From the NCBI GenBank assembly GCA_030267565.1, contig BRXU01000014.1:2082001-2146000 (forward strand): DNA of 64,000 bases. The letters are read 5' to 3'. The DNA comes from Pleodorina starrii. Its lineage: Eukaryota; Chlorophyta; Chlorophyceae; Chlamydomonadales; Volvocaceae. Below are positions 24,183 through 33,948 of the stretch, in pieces; within the stretch, counting starts at the first letter, position 1, and every line of letters begins with the position of its first letter. Under the pieces are notes generated by a model. That model was not told the origin of the DNA. It worked only from the letters and a program-made list of their open reading frames with translations, and did not search any database. Both the position numbers and the translations under genes were made by a program.

Positions 24183-24780
24183 CGGACGGTTGATGGCTGA
24201 TGCAGCCTGATGCGTATCCCTACCAACTCTTTTGAGTACTCGATGCCAGCTGCGAATGTAACAGCGACAGATGGGAATAGAAGCCGGGGAGTATCCCTAG
24301 CCGATAAGGTTGGCGCGAGGTCCGTACATACTATGTTTTGAGGCGGTAACGACAAAGCGCCCATGTCATATCACTCCAGCACGATGTTAAACCCTTAGAA
24401 CGAAGCCTGCGAGCGTCGTTGCCCATAATGGAATCCGACGCGCCGAGGTCGGCCTCATCGCGCGAGAGCTCGTTCTCCAGAGTACGCCAAGCCCTCGATG
24501 GCGGTCTCATCGCGCTCATTGTTTGCATATTGATTGTACTAAAGTTGTGCGGCGTCGGCGAGCGGCTGCGACATCGGTCGGCCCTGCGCGGCGTCGGCAT
24601 GGCTCTCGGAAGCTCGGCCTGACCGACCACCGTGTCTTGACGAGAAGCAGCAGCGCCTTGTCAAGATCCATGTTGACTTTATGGAATTAGCCGGCAGCGA
24701 AACTCATTCGTAAGTGCCGACCGTGGTGAGGGACTGGTGAGGCATGAGGCATGAGGCATTACATGTGTACGAGCCAAAAT

Positions 24781-24835
24781 GGCTGGTAACATGCGTCCCC
24801 GGCTGGTCACATGCGTCCCCGGCTGGTAACATGCG
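24781..24835. repeat. 20-bp tandem repeat
   Basis: Two full copies and a partial third copy of a unit beginning GGCTGGTAACATGCGTCCCC, with one substitution in the second copy. Confidence 0.9.
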
Positions 24836-24857
24836 AGGGACTGGTGCGCTTGTAGGT

Positions 24858-24881
24858 CGTACTATTTTGCAAAATAGTACG
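24858..24881. repeat. Perfect 24-bp palindrome
   Basis: The arm CGTACTATTTT is followed by GC and then its exact reverse complement, so the whole 24 bp is self-complementary with no spacer. It is AT-rich inside. It could extrude as a cruciform, be a dyad protein site, or mark a transposon end. It is not associated with any gene I can see. Confidence 0.9.
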
Positions 24882-26099
24882 GCACGCATTCTCCAGCGCT
24901 GTTTCCGGTCAGAACTTCGCACACACAGGGTCTCCGGAAATGCAATAAACATACTATTATGTGTACATGTATTTTTAAGCCAACGTAAAAAGGTGGAGCA
25001 ATAATGCAGGGCCGAAAGAGGATGTGCCGTACGACGGGGTCCCCGATTGAGCTACTCTGTTTGCCACCTGCTGTCTTGTTCTGTATGTTTTTAGTATGTA
25101 GCTTCTGTTGTAGAGGTCCATCCCTTGCTTTTCAACGGCTCGAAGCTCGTGCAGAAGCCATGTTTGGGCTGGCTTAAGGCAGCTGCGCGTGAGCGAAGTT
25201 CTGACCGTGGCAACAACCGGTCAGCAGTTCGCTGTGGCTGCCTAGACGCCCTCACCGAGTTCAGGTACAGCGCTCACATCGAACGGTTCAAGGTCATACG
25301 AAAGATAAGGCATGAGTCGTTAGCCTCGTCGGCGGGCCCAGTTACTGCGTTGGTTAACGAGCATGGACCACAAAGAGGAACAATGTTAACTTGCTGAAGT
25401 AAGTTGGGAGGATTGATGATGGTTACGACATTTAGCCTTTATTCAAACTGTTATGTTTTGTGTTCCACTCCAAGACATCTGCCCTGGACCAGATATGGAG
25501 AACGGTTAAACCCTGTCCTAATGATGATGGCAACTCGCAGGGTGCACGTTGAGGCTGGGACACACGCTCAGGCGGCCTGGGTGGCGAGCAGCTCGGAGCT
25601 AGCGGCCTGGCGTGGATTCCCCGAACATGGTATGTTGTGGCTGGCAAGTCGTAGCGCTAGCGGCCGGGAGAGGACTGTGCAGGTGTCAGCGGCTCGCTCG
25701 AATAGCTCTCCTAAGTGAGTACGGCTGTCGCTTCTCGGGACGTTAACCCGTCCGTCGTGTTTGCAACATGATAGCCAGCAGGCCCTTGTAACAGGAGCTA
25801 GGATCTTTGGCATCCAGTGTGTTATTGCCCCGCTCTTACAGTGTTGTGAATAGTGTGGAACGTCAAGGGTCGCCGGGTCGAAAGCTAACGGACTAGCCAA
25901 CGGACTAGTGCACAGCGGCACTGCTCCCGTCAGCCTGATGAGGGGCGGCATGATCCAGGCCGGGCGAACTTATTCTCCCAGCCGACGGGTGATTAGGATC
26001 TGCCAAAGGCATTCGGTGGTTTTAATCGCCATACTATACTGGATTTGGGCAATCCTCGGTATGCCTCTTCTTCGACTCTATAGCTAGACTATACACAAG

Positions 26100-26262
26100 C
26101 CGTGTCTACACGACCATGTCCAACCGTGTCTACACGGGGCGATCTACATGGCCGTGTTGGACACGGCCATCGGTACACGGTCGTGTTGAAGTGGCCGTGT
26201 ATGACACTATCCGTATCTTTTTTTGCAATACACGGCCATGTTGAAGCAGACCGAACACCATG
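26100..26262. repeat. Cluster of direct and inverted ACACGGCCATGT-type repeats
   Basis: CCGTGTCTACACG occurs twice, 24 bp apart. ACATGGCCGTGT and its inverse ACACGGCCATGT occur about 70 bp apart, with further partial copies (GGACACGGCCATC, GTACACGGTCGTG, GTGGCCGTGTATG). The repeats can pair with one another in several ways. They directly adjoin the putative decayed gene at 26269. Confidence 0.8.
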
Positions 26263-26268
26263 TCAACA

Positions 26269-26990
26269 CTAGGCCCCAAAAGTACAGACGGCCTGGATGA
26301 CGGAGTCAGGCCAGGCCAGTCCTAGCCCCATCAGTAAAGCACCAGTGCCACAAACCCTGGGCCCCTGGCCCGATATCAACACGACATGTGCCACATCGCT
26401 GGGGGCCATGATGAGGACCGAACTCAGATCAGGCATGTAGCGGGCTGGGTGCACGGCTGGTGATGTACCGTTCTCGACGGTGTAGGTCGTGAAGGCGGAG
26501 CGGAAGAGGATGTAGCACCTATTGTGGTGGTCGGCCGGCGTGCAGTAATCAACGTCTGTGGCCCCAAACCTCACCCAGCCTATCTATCTCTGTACACCCT
26601 TCGTGCCCTACTCTTACTAACCTTGCTTACCCGACTTGCCTGCTCCTGGTATCCCTCATTGGTACTGGGACCCAAGTGCCAGCGCTGGCCTACGGAGTCG
26701 TCACCTGAACCCTAAAAGATACGACTGGTGCACAACTTAGGGTCGTACATAGGCACCCACGAGCCGCCGGTGAGGGAGTCGGTGTAGTTCTCCGCTGCAT
26801 CCTTGACCCAGGTCGGTGCGTCATAGTGGAGGTACAGGTCCATGAGCGCATCGGTGATCGGTGCCACCACCAGCGAGGTCCTCTCAATTATGACGACCGC
26901 AGACCCGCTTAGGACGGGGCGCTTAGGCGGAGGACGGGGGCTCGCAGAGGACGGGGGCGAGAAACGGGGAGAGAACAGTGTTATGTACGG
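26269..26990 (-). pseudogene. Possible decayed or misread gene, unknown family
   Basis: Three minus-strand open segments look like parts of one protein. The first includes VVAPITDALMDLYLHYDAPT and GGSWVPMYDPKLC. The second, short one reads DDSVGQRWHLGPSTNEGYQE and ends in a good donor (CGG/GTAAGC). The third, after a CCACAG acceptor near 26563, includes DYCTPADHHNRCYILFRSAF and ends in TAG at 26269. Between the first two lie only 18 bp with an in-frame TAG, too short for an intron. The second and third do not join in phase. I therefore think it a broken gene or one with assembly errors. Cys pairs and a glycosylation-like NGT suggest a secreted protein, but I recognise no family. Confidence 0.3.
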
Positions 26991-27132
26991 GAGGGACAGG
27001 GGTGCCCCCGAGCCTGACATGGGCACAATGCGTCAACTGCCCGTTTGCTGTCTTCAGCAGTGCATGTCAACCATGCGGCATTCGAAGAGGCACACGGTAG
27101 GTGTGGCTTGCATCGTACACTGCAATGCAACC

Positions 27133-27162
27133 CACGAGGGACCAACACACGAGGGACCAACA
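27133..27162. repeat. 15-bp direct duplication
   Basis: CACGAGGGACCAACA occurs twice back to back. Confidence 0.9.
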
Positions 27163-27706
27163 GTCCAACACTTATTGGGCTACATCGGCATATGGTCACG
27201 TGCAGTCAATGAAACCCTCACCAAAAATAACAAGGCTGTACGCCGCCTATGCGGGATACACGTGGCGGGTATGCGGTCTCCTTGAGATGAGGTGTAGTGA
27301 ATGGTTCAGGTACAGGCTCGGGAACACGCGCAAGCAAGTCCCAGCACCGCGCCATCGATGGATAGGCAGCCGGATGGGCAGTGGCAGGGGATGCCGGACA
27401 CCTGGAATACCCTTAGAACTACTGCCTTGCATGTGTGTGTATGTCGTGTGTTTGTTACATGGTTGGGGGTGCGTGCCCCCCCTCATGAACAAAAAACCCA
27501 TACGAGCCGATCGAGGGCCAAAGGGGATCAAAACGCCTAAATGCACGACAGTAAAAAGCCGCACATGCAGGAGAAGAGGACACCAGCGGCCAAAGGGGAC
27601 CATTGAGTTGCGGTGGGCCCATCCAGATGCGCTCAAACGAGGAGGATCCCTGTCACGACACACTGCGTAATTGACACAGCGTGTCGAAAGCCTGGATTGT
27701 ACGCTC

Positions 27707-27796
27707 GACACCAGGAGGCCGTGGACATACAGGCGGGCAGCAAGCGGACACCAGGCCCCGGCCACGAGGCCGTGGACAGGCGGGAAGCAAGCGGAC
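27707..27796. repeat. Imperfect duplication of a 40-50 bp unit
   Basis: Two neighbouring copies share ACACCAGG, GAGGCCGTGGACA, ACAGGCGGG and AGCAAGCGGAC, with a small insertion in the second copy. Confidence 0.75.
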
Positions 27797-29840
27797 CATT
27801 CTCGCATAAATCATGCGGCCTGAGAAACTGCAATCGTGTTGCAGACTGGTTAAGGTGACTCGAGCTTGTTGGGCAGGCCTGATCGGGCCTTTCTGTCCGA
27901 GCCGGGCCCAGGGATCCGGCCGTACTGGATCACGAGCGGCACTCAGCTCCCGCTCATCAGGCCTTGATCGCCGGAGTGACGGCACTCAGATCCCGTCTTC
28001 TGGAGTACATTCCGTGGCGTTCCCCCATCCTTGACCCAGGCAGCGTTTCTGGTGGTGGTGGTGGGGGGTTTGGGCGCGGACTCTGACATAGGAAACATGC
28101 CAAGGGTAATGTTCAGTTTGCCCGCATGCTGGGCAATCTTAAACTTTCAGACACTCAGTGCCCCGCGAAGGAATGTGCACATTGGGGACAATGAATGCTA
28201 TTTTCATATACTGCGTGAGGACGGAGGTTGGGGGCATCACCTTTCTGATCTAGGAAAGGGGTCAGCGCTGGGAGAGGGCGTTCTCAGCTATGCACGGGAG
28301 CTAGGGTTTCACGGCTTTCCTTGGGGCGTGGTGCTGGGCGGCAGTGTACAGCTGTGGGCTGCGCTTGCTAGCGCACGCCAGTCAGATATACAGTTTGTGC
28401 TCCGCTGTGGCGCCGCGTTCGTACGTTGCGCGCCCCAGGGGTGGCCGGTCCTAACGCGCGCGTATGCACGGGCTTCGATGCAGCCTGCGCACTTTGCTCG
28501 CTCACTTGCCACGGGTGGTTTGTGCTCTCTGCAATGTACGCAGTCCGTGCCTTTGCTTGTATGTGTCGGTCGCCAGCGAGCGAGCGGGTGTTGGGGGGCC
28601 CCTGTTGATGGAGCACGCTTGTTACCGGTAGCTGCACGTCGTCGCGCGGACGCTGCGTCTTGATGTGTTGGGCCTTGCATCCGTGTTTAGGACGTGTTCT
28701 TGGAGCCATGCCCTGACCGCACATGAACCTCCTGAATAAAGGGCAACTGACTACCCAGGACTACCTACCTCTCCCGATTTCCGATGCCTCGGCTAGTGCG
28801 TTGGTTCCGCTGGTCCGCTACACACGGCCTGCTTACACCAAATGCGGGACTGCCGGAGGCCCTTACATACATGTACCGCAATGTGCACCATGTCAACTGG
28901 CCGGATTGGCGTAGCTTCTTCGCGCTAACGACCTAACGTGTACAACTGCACAGACTTGCCGGTGGCATGACAAGATGGATGCCCGAGCTAAGAGTGTGCA
29001 GTGCGTGAGCGGTACCTAATCGACGCTAGGTTGCAAGTTGGTAGGTACGATGCTGGAATGTGCTGCATCACGATGCTGCACGCTGACATTGGATGGGTTG
29101 AGCATTTTGGCTGTGGGCACGCCCTGATGGAGAAGGACGTACGTGTCCGTGTTCTGGTGTGCATGCGGAGGACAGAGTACCTTCGTCCGTCAGCCGGGTA
29201 GGTGGTAGTGCATGACCGCGAGGCGGGTTGCCGTACAACTGTTACAGACATGGCTGTGCTATCGCTATGAGCGCTATCGCGCTACCTGTGTGCGGATAAA
29301 CTTTCCTGCAAATTGCTTGCGCCCGCCAAATCGTATATCCAACCTGATCCAACTGCTGCGCCCCGTTTACATGTTTCTTACAAGAAACAGACATTATAGT
29401 TATTTTCAGAAAATAATAACTTATTTGTTTTCCTAAATATCACATCACGTTTATCTCGTGGCTCTCCATATGTCACAAAGCGAGCGGTCGCTCCGGAAAT
29501 TGCGACCCAAGGGTCATCAATTCAACACCCAACGCACTTATGCTGGCAGCTCCAAGCAAAATGTCTTGGTTGTCCCAAATCGCCACGCCGGTGCCGGGAA
29601 CGTGACGAGCGTCGCGGCCACCAGGGCGTACCCAACCGTTATTAACGGACTTCAGTCCATACCGAACAGACGTGATTTCTCGCTAACGCGTACTGGCTTT
29701 TACAGCATGCAGCGACGTGTTATACCGTGGATCCCATGCCTTTCCGAGTTGAATTTATCCTGACTGACTAGTGACTCTTCCAACCTGTTTTTTACGTCGT
29801 TCGAATTTATTTATTTAGTTTCGTGCATATCCGAATCATC

Positions 29841-29848
29841 TATATATA
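29841..29848 (+). promoter_or_regulatory. TATA box of the GT61 glycosyltransferase gene
   Basis: TATATATA about 115 bp before the first ATG (29963), preceded by AT-rich DNA and followed by a more GC-rich 5' UTR. Transcription would start near 29872. Confidence 0.55.
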
Positions 29849-29962
29849 GCCGAGCGCTTCTCGAGGTTACACTGTCACTCTACTAAATAGTGTCGTCTGG
29901 TCTTTACAGGCCAGAGGCCATCCGCCTTGGAGTCAGATGAGGAAATGTAACGACATCAGAGG

Positions 29963-31324
29963 GTGTTAAGGAGAGCGCCGTCGTCTGGAAAGATGAATTT
30001 GGCGTCTCGGGCGCTGTTCGCGACGCTCGTTTTTCGCTTGTTGTGTCAGCACGTCGTCCTTACGCAAGTTGTGGATCCACAGAACAGTGCGCATGCAGCG
30101 GAGACAGCAGATCAAGGGGAGCAGAATCCAGGTGGCGACGCTGAAGCTGTGGGTTCCCAATTCAAGTTCAGGGGTCGGGAATGGCATCCGGAGTCCTTCG
30201 GGTATACTAATTGCAGCTCCCCGACACCCAAGATTAATGAATCAGGGAACATATTTGGGTGTCGCATCTTGCGGGATGTGTGCTTGGACCAGGGGGTCGT
30301 CATCTACCAGGACAGCCGGTACCATCCATGGACCAGCGAGAATCGGCTGCCGTTCTTCAACATCACGGACATCCTGTGGAACACGCCCTCGGTGCTGGGT
30401 ATCGGTGACAAATGGAAGATTGGCAAGAACAGGTACCAGTTCCCCCTGATGCGGCCCTGGCACCACATGGAGGAGTCGGACGACGTGCGGCGCCCGGTCT
30501 TCTCCAACTGCACAACCCCCCTCCTCTTCTTCCACCACTTCCCTTTCAACGTGGCGGAGGTGTACCGGTTCGCGGTCAACAACATCTACTTCCTGCAGCA
30601 GCGGCTGCGCTTCTTTGACGAGTGAGCGAGCCATGCCTAATCGTAGTAGCGGGGGGAAAGGGCGCTGCGGGACAGAGCTGACTAACCCTCACGTGGGAGG
30701 CCCTAGACGGCCTCGCCGTGCACCTGTGGCAACGTGCCAGGTTTGGGGTTGCATCTGGTATGTAGGCAATGCTACCGTCCCATGGGTCAGCAGTGCTCTT
30801 GACTAACTAGAAGCAGCGAGCACCTAGAGCATAAGGCTGAGGCGGCCGGCGCGTCAGCCGCCGCAAACGCTCCCTTCGCTCCGCGTTTGGTCAAATGCCG
30901 CATCATTCGGCAGCAACAGTGGCATTGTCAGGCGCACGGACGGCAGCCGTAACGATGGCGGCGATACCATCAGCGGCGGTGGATCACGGCAGCAGCAGTT
31001 GCTGCTGACGGTCTGGCAGCAGCGGCGGTGAGTGGCGGAGCAGCAGCAGCAGCACGGTGGCGTGGCAGGAGTCGGAGTCGGGCAGCTAGAGCCACAGGAC
31101 AGCAGCAGAAGCGGCGACAGGCACCACCCGGGGCGGAGCAACAGCGGCAGCTGCGGCGGCGGAAGGGACACAGGTGGCTGCTGTGCGGCGGCTGTGGCTC
31201 GCTGTGGCCGGACGAGGGTCGCGGGGGGCGGGTCGGTGACCGCTCCAACGCCGCACGGGCTACGCCGCGAACACGAGCACGAGGGCCTGCGTAGACTGCA
31301 GCAGCAGCACCAGCACCAGCCCGC

Positions 31325-31361
<37 letters not shown>

Positions 31362-33948
31362 ACTGCCGCTACTGCTGCTGCAGCACTAGCATGCTGCTGC
31401 AGAGAAGTCCTCCGGGTTCAGCAGCAGGATCCGCAGCGGCAGAGGTCGGTGACTGAAGCGGCAACCGCAGCGCTGGCGGCACGGTGCCGCAGTTGCGATG
31501 GCAGCAGCCCGGGCGGTGGGGGTGTTGTGGGTGCGACTGGCTGCGGCGCGACGGCTGGTTCCCTTTATAGCGAGCGAAGCGAAGCGAGCAGCAGCCGGAC
31601 TCGACCCAATTGGTACTTGTACCTGCGACCTTTTGCCTTGAAGGTAATGTACCTACCACCCCCCACCCCCGCCCTCCCCCCTCCTTTCCCTCTCCAACCC
31701 CCCTCCAGCCGCATCACGCTGGTTCCCGGCAGCCCCCCCATGAGCGCCGTGCCCGGCTTCACTCGCTTCTGGCTGCAGCCCTTTTCCCGCTACGCCATCA
31801 CCAGCCTGGGTGCGCTGTCGCAGCGCTGGCCCGCCGGCACCGCCCCGCCGCCCAGCGCCTCCACCGGGGAGGGCACGGCGGTGCGCTGCTTCTCCAACTT
31901 CATCATGTGCAAGATCACGCTGCGGAAGCCCACGGGCGCGTTCTTCGAGGCGGGCCAGTTCGTGGCCAACTACTACGCGGTGAGGCTGGGTGGGTGGGAG
32001 GCAGCTGACAGGGGGGGAGTGAGGGGGGGGGCGGGCCGGGCCGGGCCGAGGGGGAGCGGGGCGGGGCGGGGCGGGGCGGGTGTGTCTTTTGCGGTGCGGT
32101 TGCGACACTGTCGAATGCATCAGACGCGACGTAGTGAGGAAAGGTCGCAGTGGGCACGAGTCTCAGGTTGGGCTGTCTCTCCAATGCCCGATTCAGACGG
32201 TTGGCAGCACCCCCCCACCGCACCCGAACCGGGACTGCCCACACACCCCGGTCCCACGCTGCGTCCCCTTCCTCGGATCCTCGCGCCCACGGCCCGCCTC
32301 CTTTCATCTTCATTTCCCCCGCCGCGGTTGTTGCACCGTGCCTTCATCACATCACCCCCGCGCCGCGGCCCCGGCTGCCTCCCCGCAGAAGAAGGCGCAG
32401 CCCTTCGAGGCCAACTTCACGGCGCGCCTCGCCGCCGTGGTGCCCGCCGCCGAGCTGGCGGACGACTCTGTGCTCAAAGTGGTGTTTGCGGTGCGCAGCA
32501 AGAGCCACAAGGACATCGGTCGCTTGCTGCTGAACGAGGACGACCTCATCGAGCGCTGCAACCGCCAGGAGCCGCCGCTGCAGTGGAGGAACGGCAGCGG
32601 TAGCGCCAGCGGTAGGGGCAGGGGCTGGGGCGCCGCCAGCATCTTCCGCTCCGTGCGCTGCTTCCGGCACATCTTTGGCGTGGACAATCTGTACGACATG
32701 TGGCTGGTACGGCAGTCGGACGTGTTGGTGGGCGTGCACGGCTCGGCGCTGACCAACGCCATGTTCATGCGGCGCGGCAGTGCGTTGATCGAGCTGCGGC
32801 CGTTTGGCTTCAGCGGCCGGGAATCGTGGCCCAACATCTACATGAAGGTGCGGTGGTGGCGGGTGGGGGATGGGGGTGAGGTGAGGTGAGGTGAGGGGGC
32901 TGTACCGTAGGCGTGAGGGGCGGGGGCAAAGTGGGTTTGTGGTTGTGCGTTTAGCGGATGAACTGACGCGCCTGAGGATGTGGCATGTGGGTCGGGTGCA
33001 AGTAAAAGGGTGCGCCCTTATCGGCCGCCCCTCCATAGCCCCACCCAGCCCAGCCGCCCACCCACCCACATTGTCCTCGCCCCCCTCATGTACGCTCCCC
33101 CCCATATACACCCTTTCTCGCGCAACCCATGCGATAACCCCATCCCCAACCCGCAGTCCCAGACCCGCGGCAACGACGTGTTCTGGTTCGGCATTGACGT
33201 CATGAACGGCTCCCTCAGCTCCCCCGGAGACTTCGAGTCCGACATGCAGTCCATCTACACGCGGGCCAAGGGCTGCCTGGCGCGCGACCGCAACCTGATC
33301 GTGCCCTGGGAGGCCCTCGCGCACCAGCTCCTCAACGTCGCCGTCGTCAGCCGCAGCGTGTGGCGTTACAAGGTCCTCCGCTACAGCCACGCCTACTACA
33401 TCACGCACGACTTGCAACCCCTGGAGCAGCGGGGCAAGGACAGGCGCGCGCCGGAGGCGTTGCAGAGCTGGTTCACGGACCCGGAGGAGGAGCGGCGCCG
33501 CGCGGCGGCCATTCCGCTGACGCCTGAGGGCGCGTCGGCGGCGGCGGCGGCGGAGACGGCGGTGCTGATGAAGGCCGCGGAGGAGAAGGAGGAGGAGGCC
33601 AGGGCGGCGGCGGCCAAGGCGGAGGAGGAGGCCGCGTCGGCGGCGGGGGAGCAGGGCGGGGGAGGAGCGGGAGGGAGCGAGGCTGCGGACGGGGGAGAGG
33701 GCGGCGGGCAGCAGCAGGAAGGACACCCGCATGCGATGGATCAGGAGCAGCAGCAGGGGACGGCGGGGGCAGGGGGCGGTGCGGGGGAGCCGCGGGAGGG
33801 GGCGGCAGCGGGCGGCAAGGGAGCAAGGCACGGCCAGCAACAGCAGCAGCGGCTGTCTTTGCGGCGGCGGGATCGGGGCGGAGGCGGAGGTCGGGGGCGG
33901 CGCAACCAGCAGCAGCAGCACCCGCAGCACCGCCGCCCGCGCCAGTAA
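29963..33948 (+). CDS. GT61 family (DUF563) glycosyltransferase
   Basis: Predicted Golgi or ER lumenal glycosyltransferase of family GT61, which includes plant beta-1,2-xylosyltransferases and animal EOGT. Exon 1 (29963-30621) encodes a signal-anchor-like hydrophobic segment (ALFATLVFRLLCQHVVL) and the N-terminal catalytic part (FSNCTTPLLFFHHFPFNVAE). Then come 31595-31648, 31709-31979, 32389-32847 and 33157-33948. Exon 4 holds the family hallmark DVLVGVHGSALTNAMFMRRG followed by ALIELRPFGF. Exon 5 ends in about 150 residues of Glu/Ala/Gly/Gln-rich low complexity that GT61 enzymes normally lack. The total is about 744 aa. The Met at 29993 is an equally good start. Exon 2 is the weakest part: its acceptor has no pyrimidine tract, and only a 60-nt intron (or read-through) connects it in frame to exon 3. 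Confidence 0.88.
31327..31383. repeat. (CTG)n trinucleotide tract
   Basis: About 11 uninterrupted CTG units followed by interrupted ones, within a wider CAG/CTG-rich stretch (about 30950-31450). It lies in what I model as intron 1 of the GT61 gene. An open plus-strand frame (from 31032) translates the wider stretch as Gln/Ala-rich and runs on into exon 2, so coding use cannot be excluded. Confidence 0.85.

Larger units (their letters stand above)
24183..29840. other. Lower-GC intergenic region with repeats
   Basis: About 5.6 kb between the CAD gene and the glycosyltransferase. Base composition is clearly less GC-rich than the genes. Apart from the features listed separately, it holds overlapping open frames of 180-210 codons (for example 28031-28663 plus and 27247-27807 minus) that I cannot tie to any family or splice model. 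Several have a few protein-like stretches. The region may contain decayed mobile elements, but I see no intact transposase, reverse transcriptase or long terminal repeats. Confidence 0.45.

Noticed and set aside
28031..28663. 210-codon plus-strand ORF
   Set aside because: Some protein-like stretches, but no recognisable domain, start context or splice partner, and an equally long opposing frame nearby. Left as unsupported.
29458..29763. 101-codon ORF upstream of the GT61 promoter
   Set aside because: Composition and position suggest chance, and the minus strand here is equally open.
30954..31020. CAG/CAGCAG-rich start of a separate gene
   Set aside because: No start context or domain. It lies within what the GT61 exon chain treats as intron 1.
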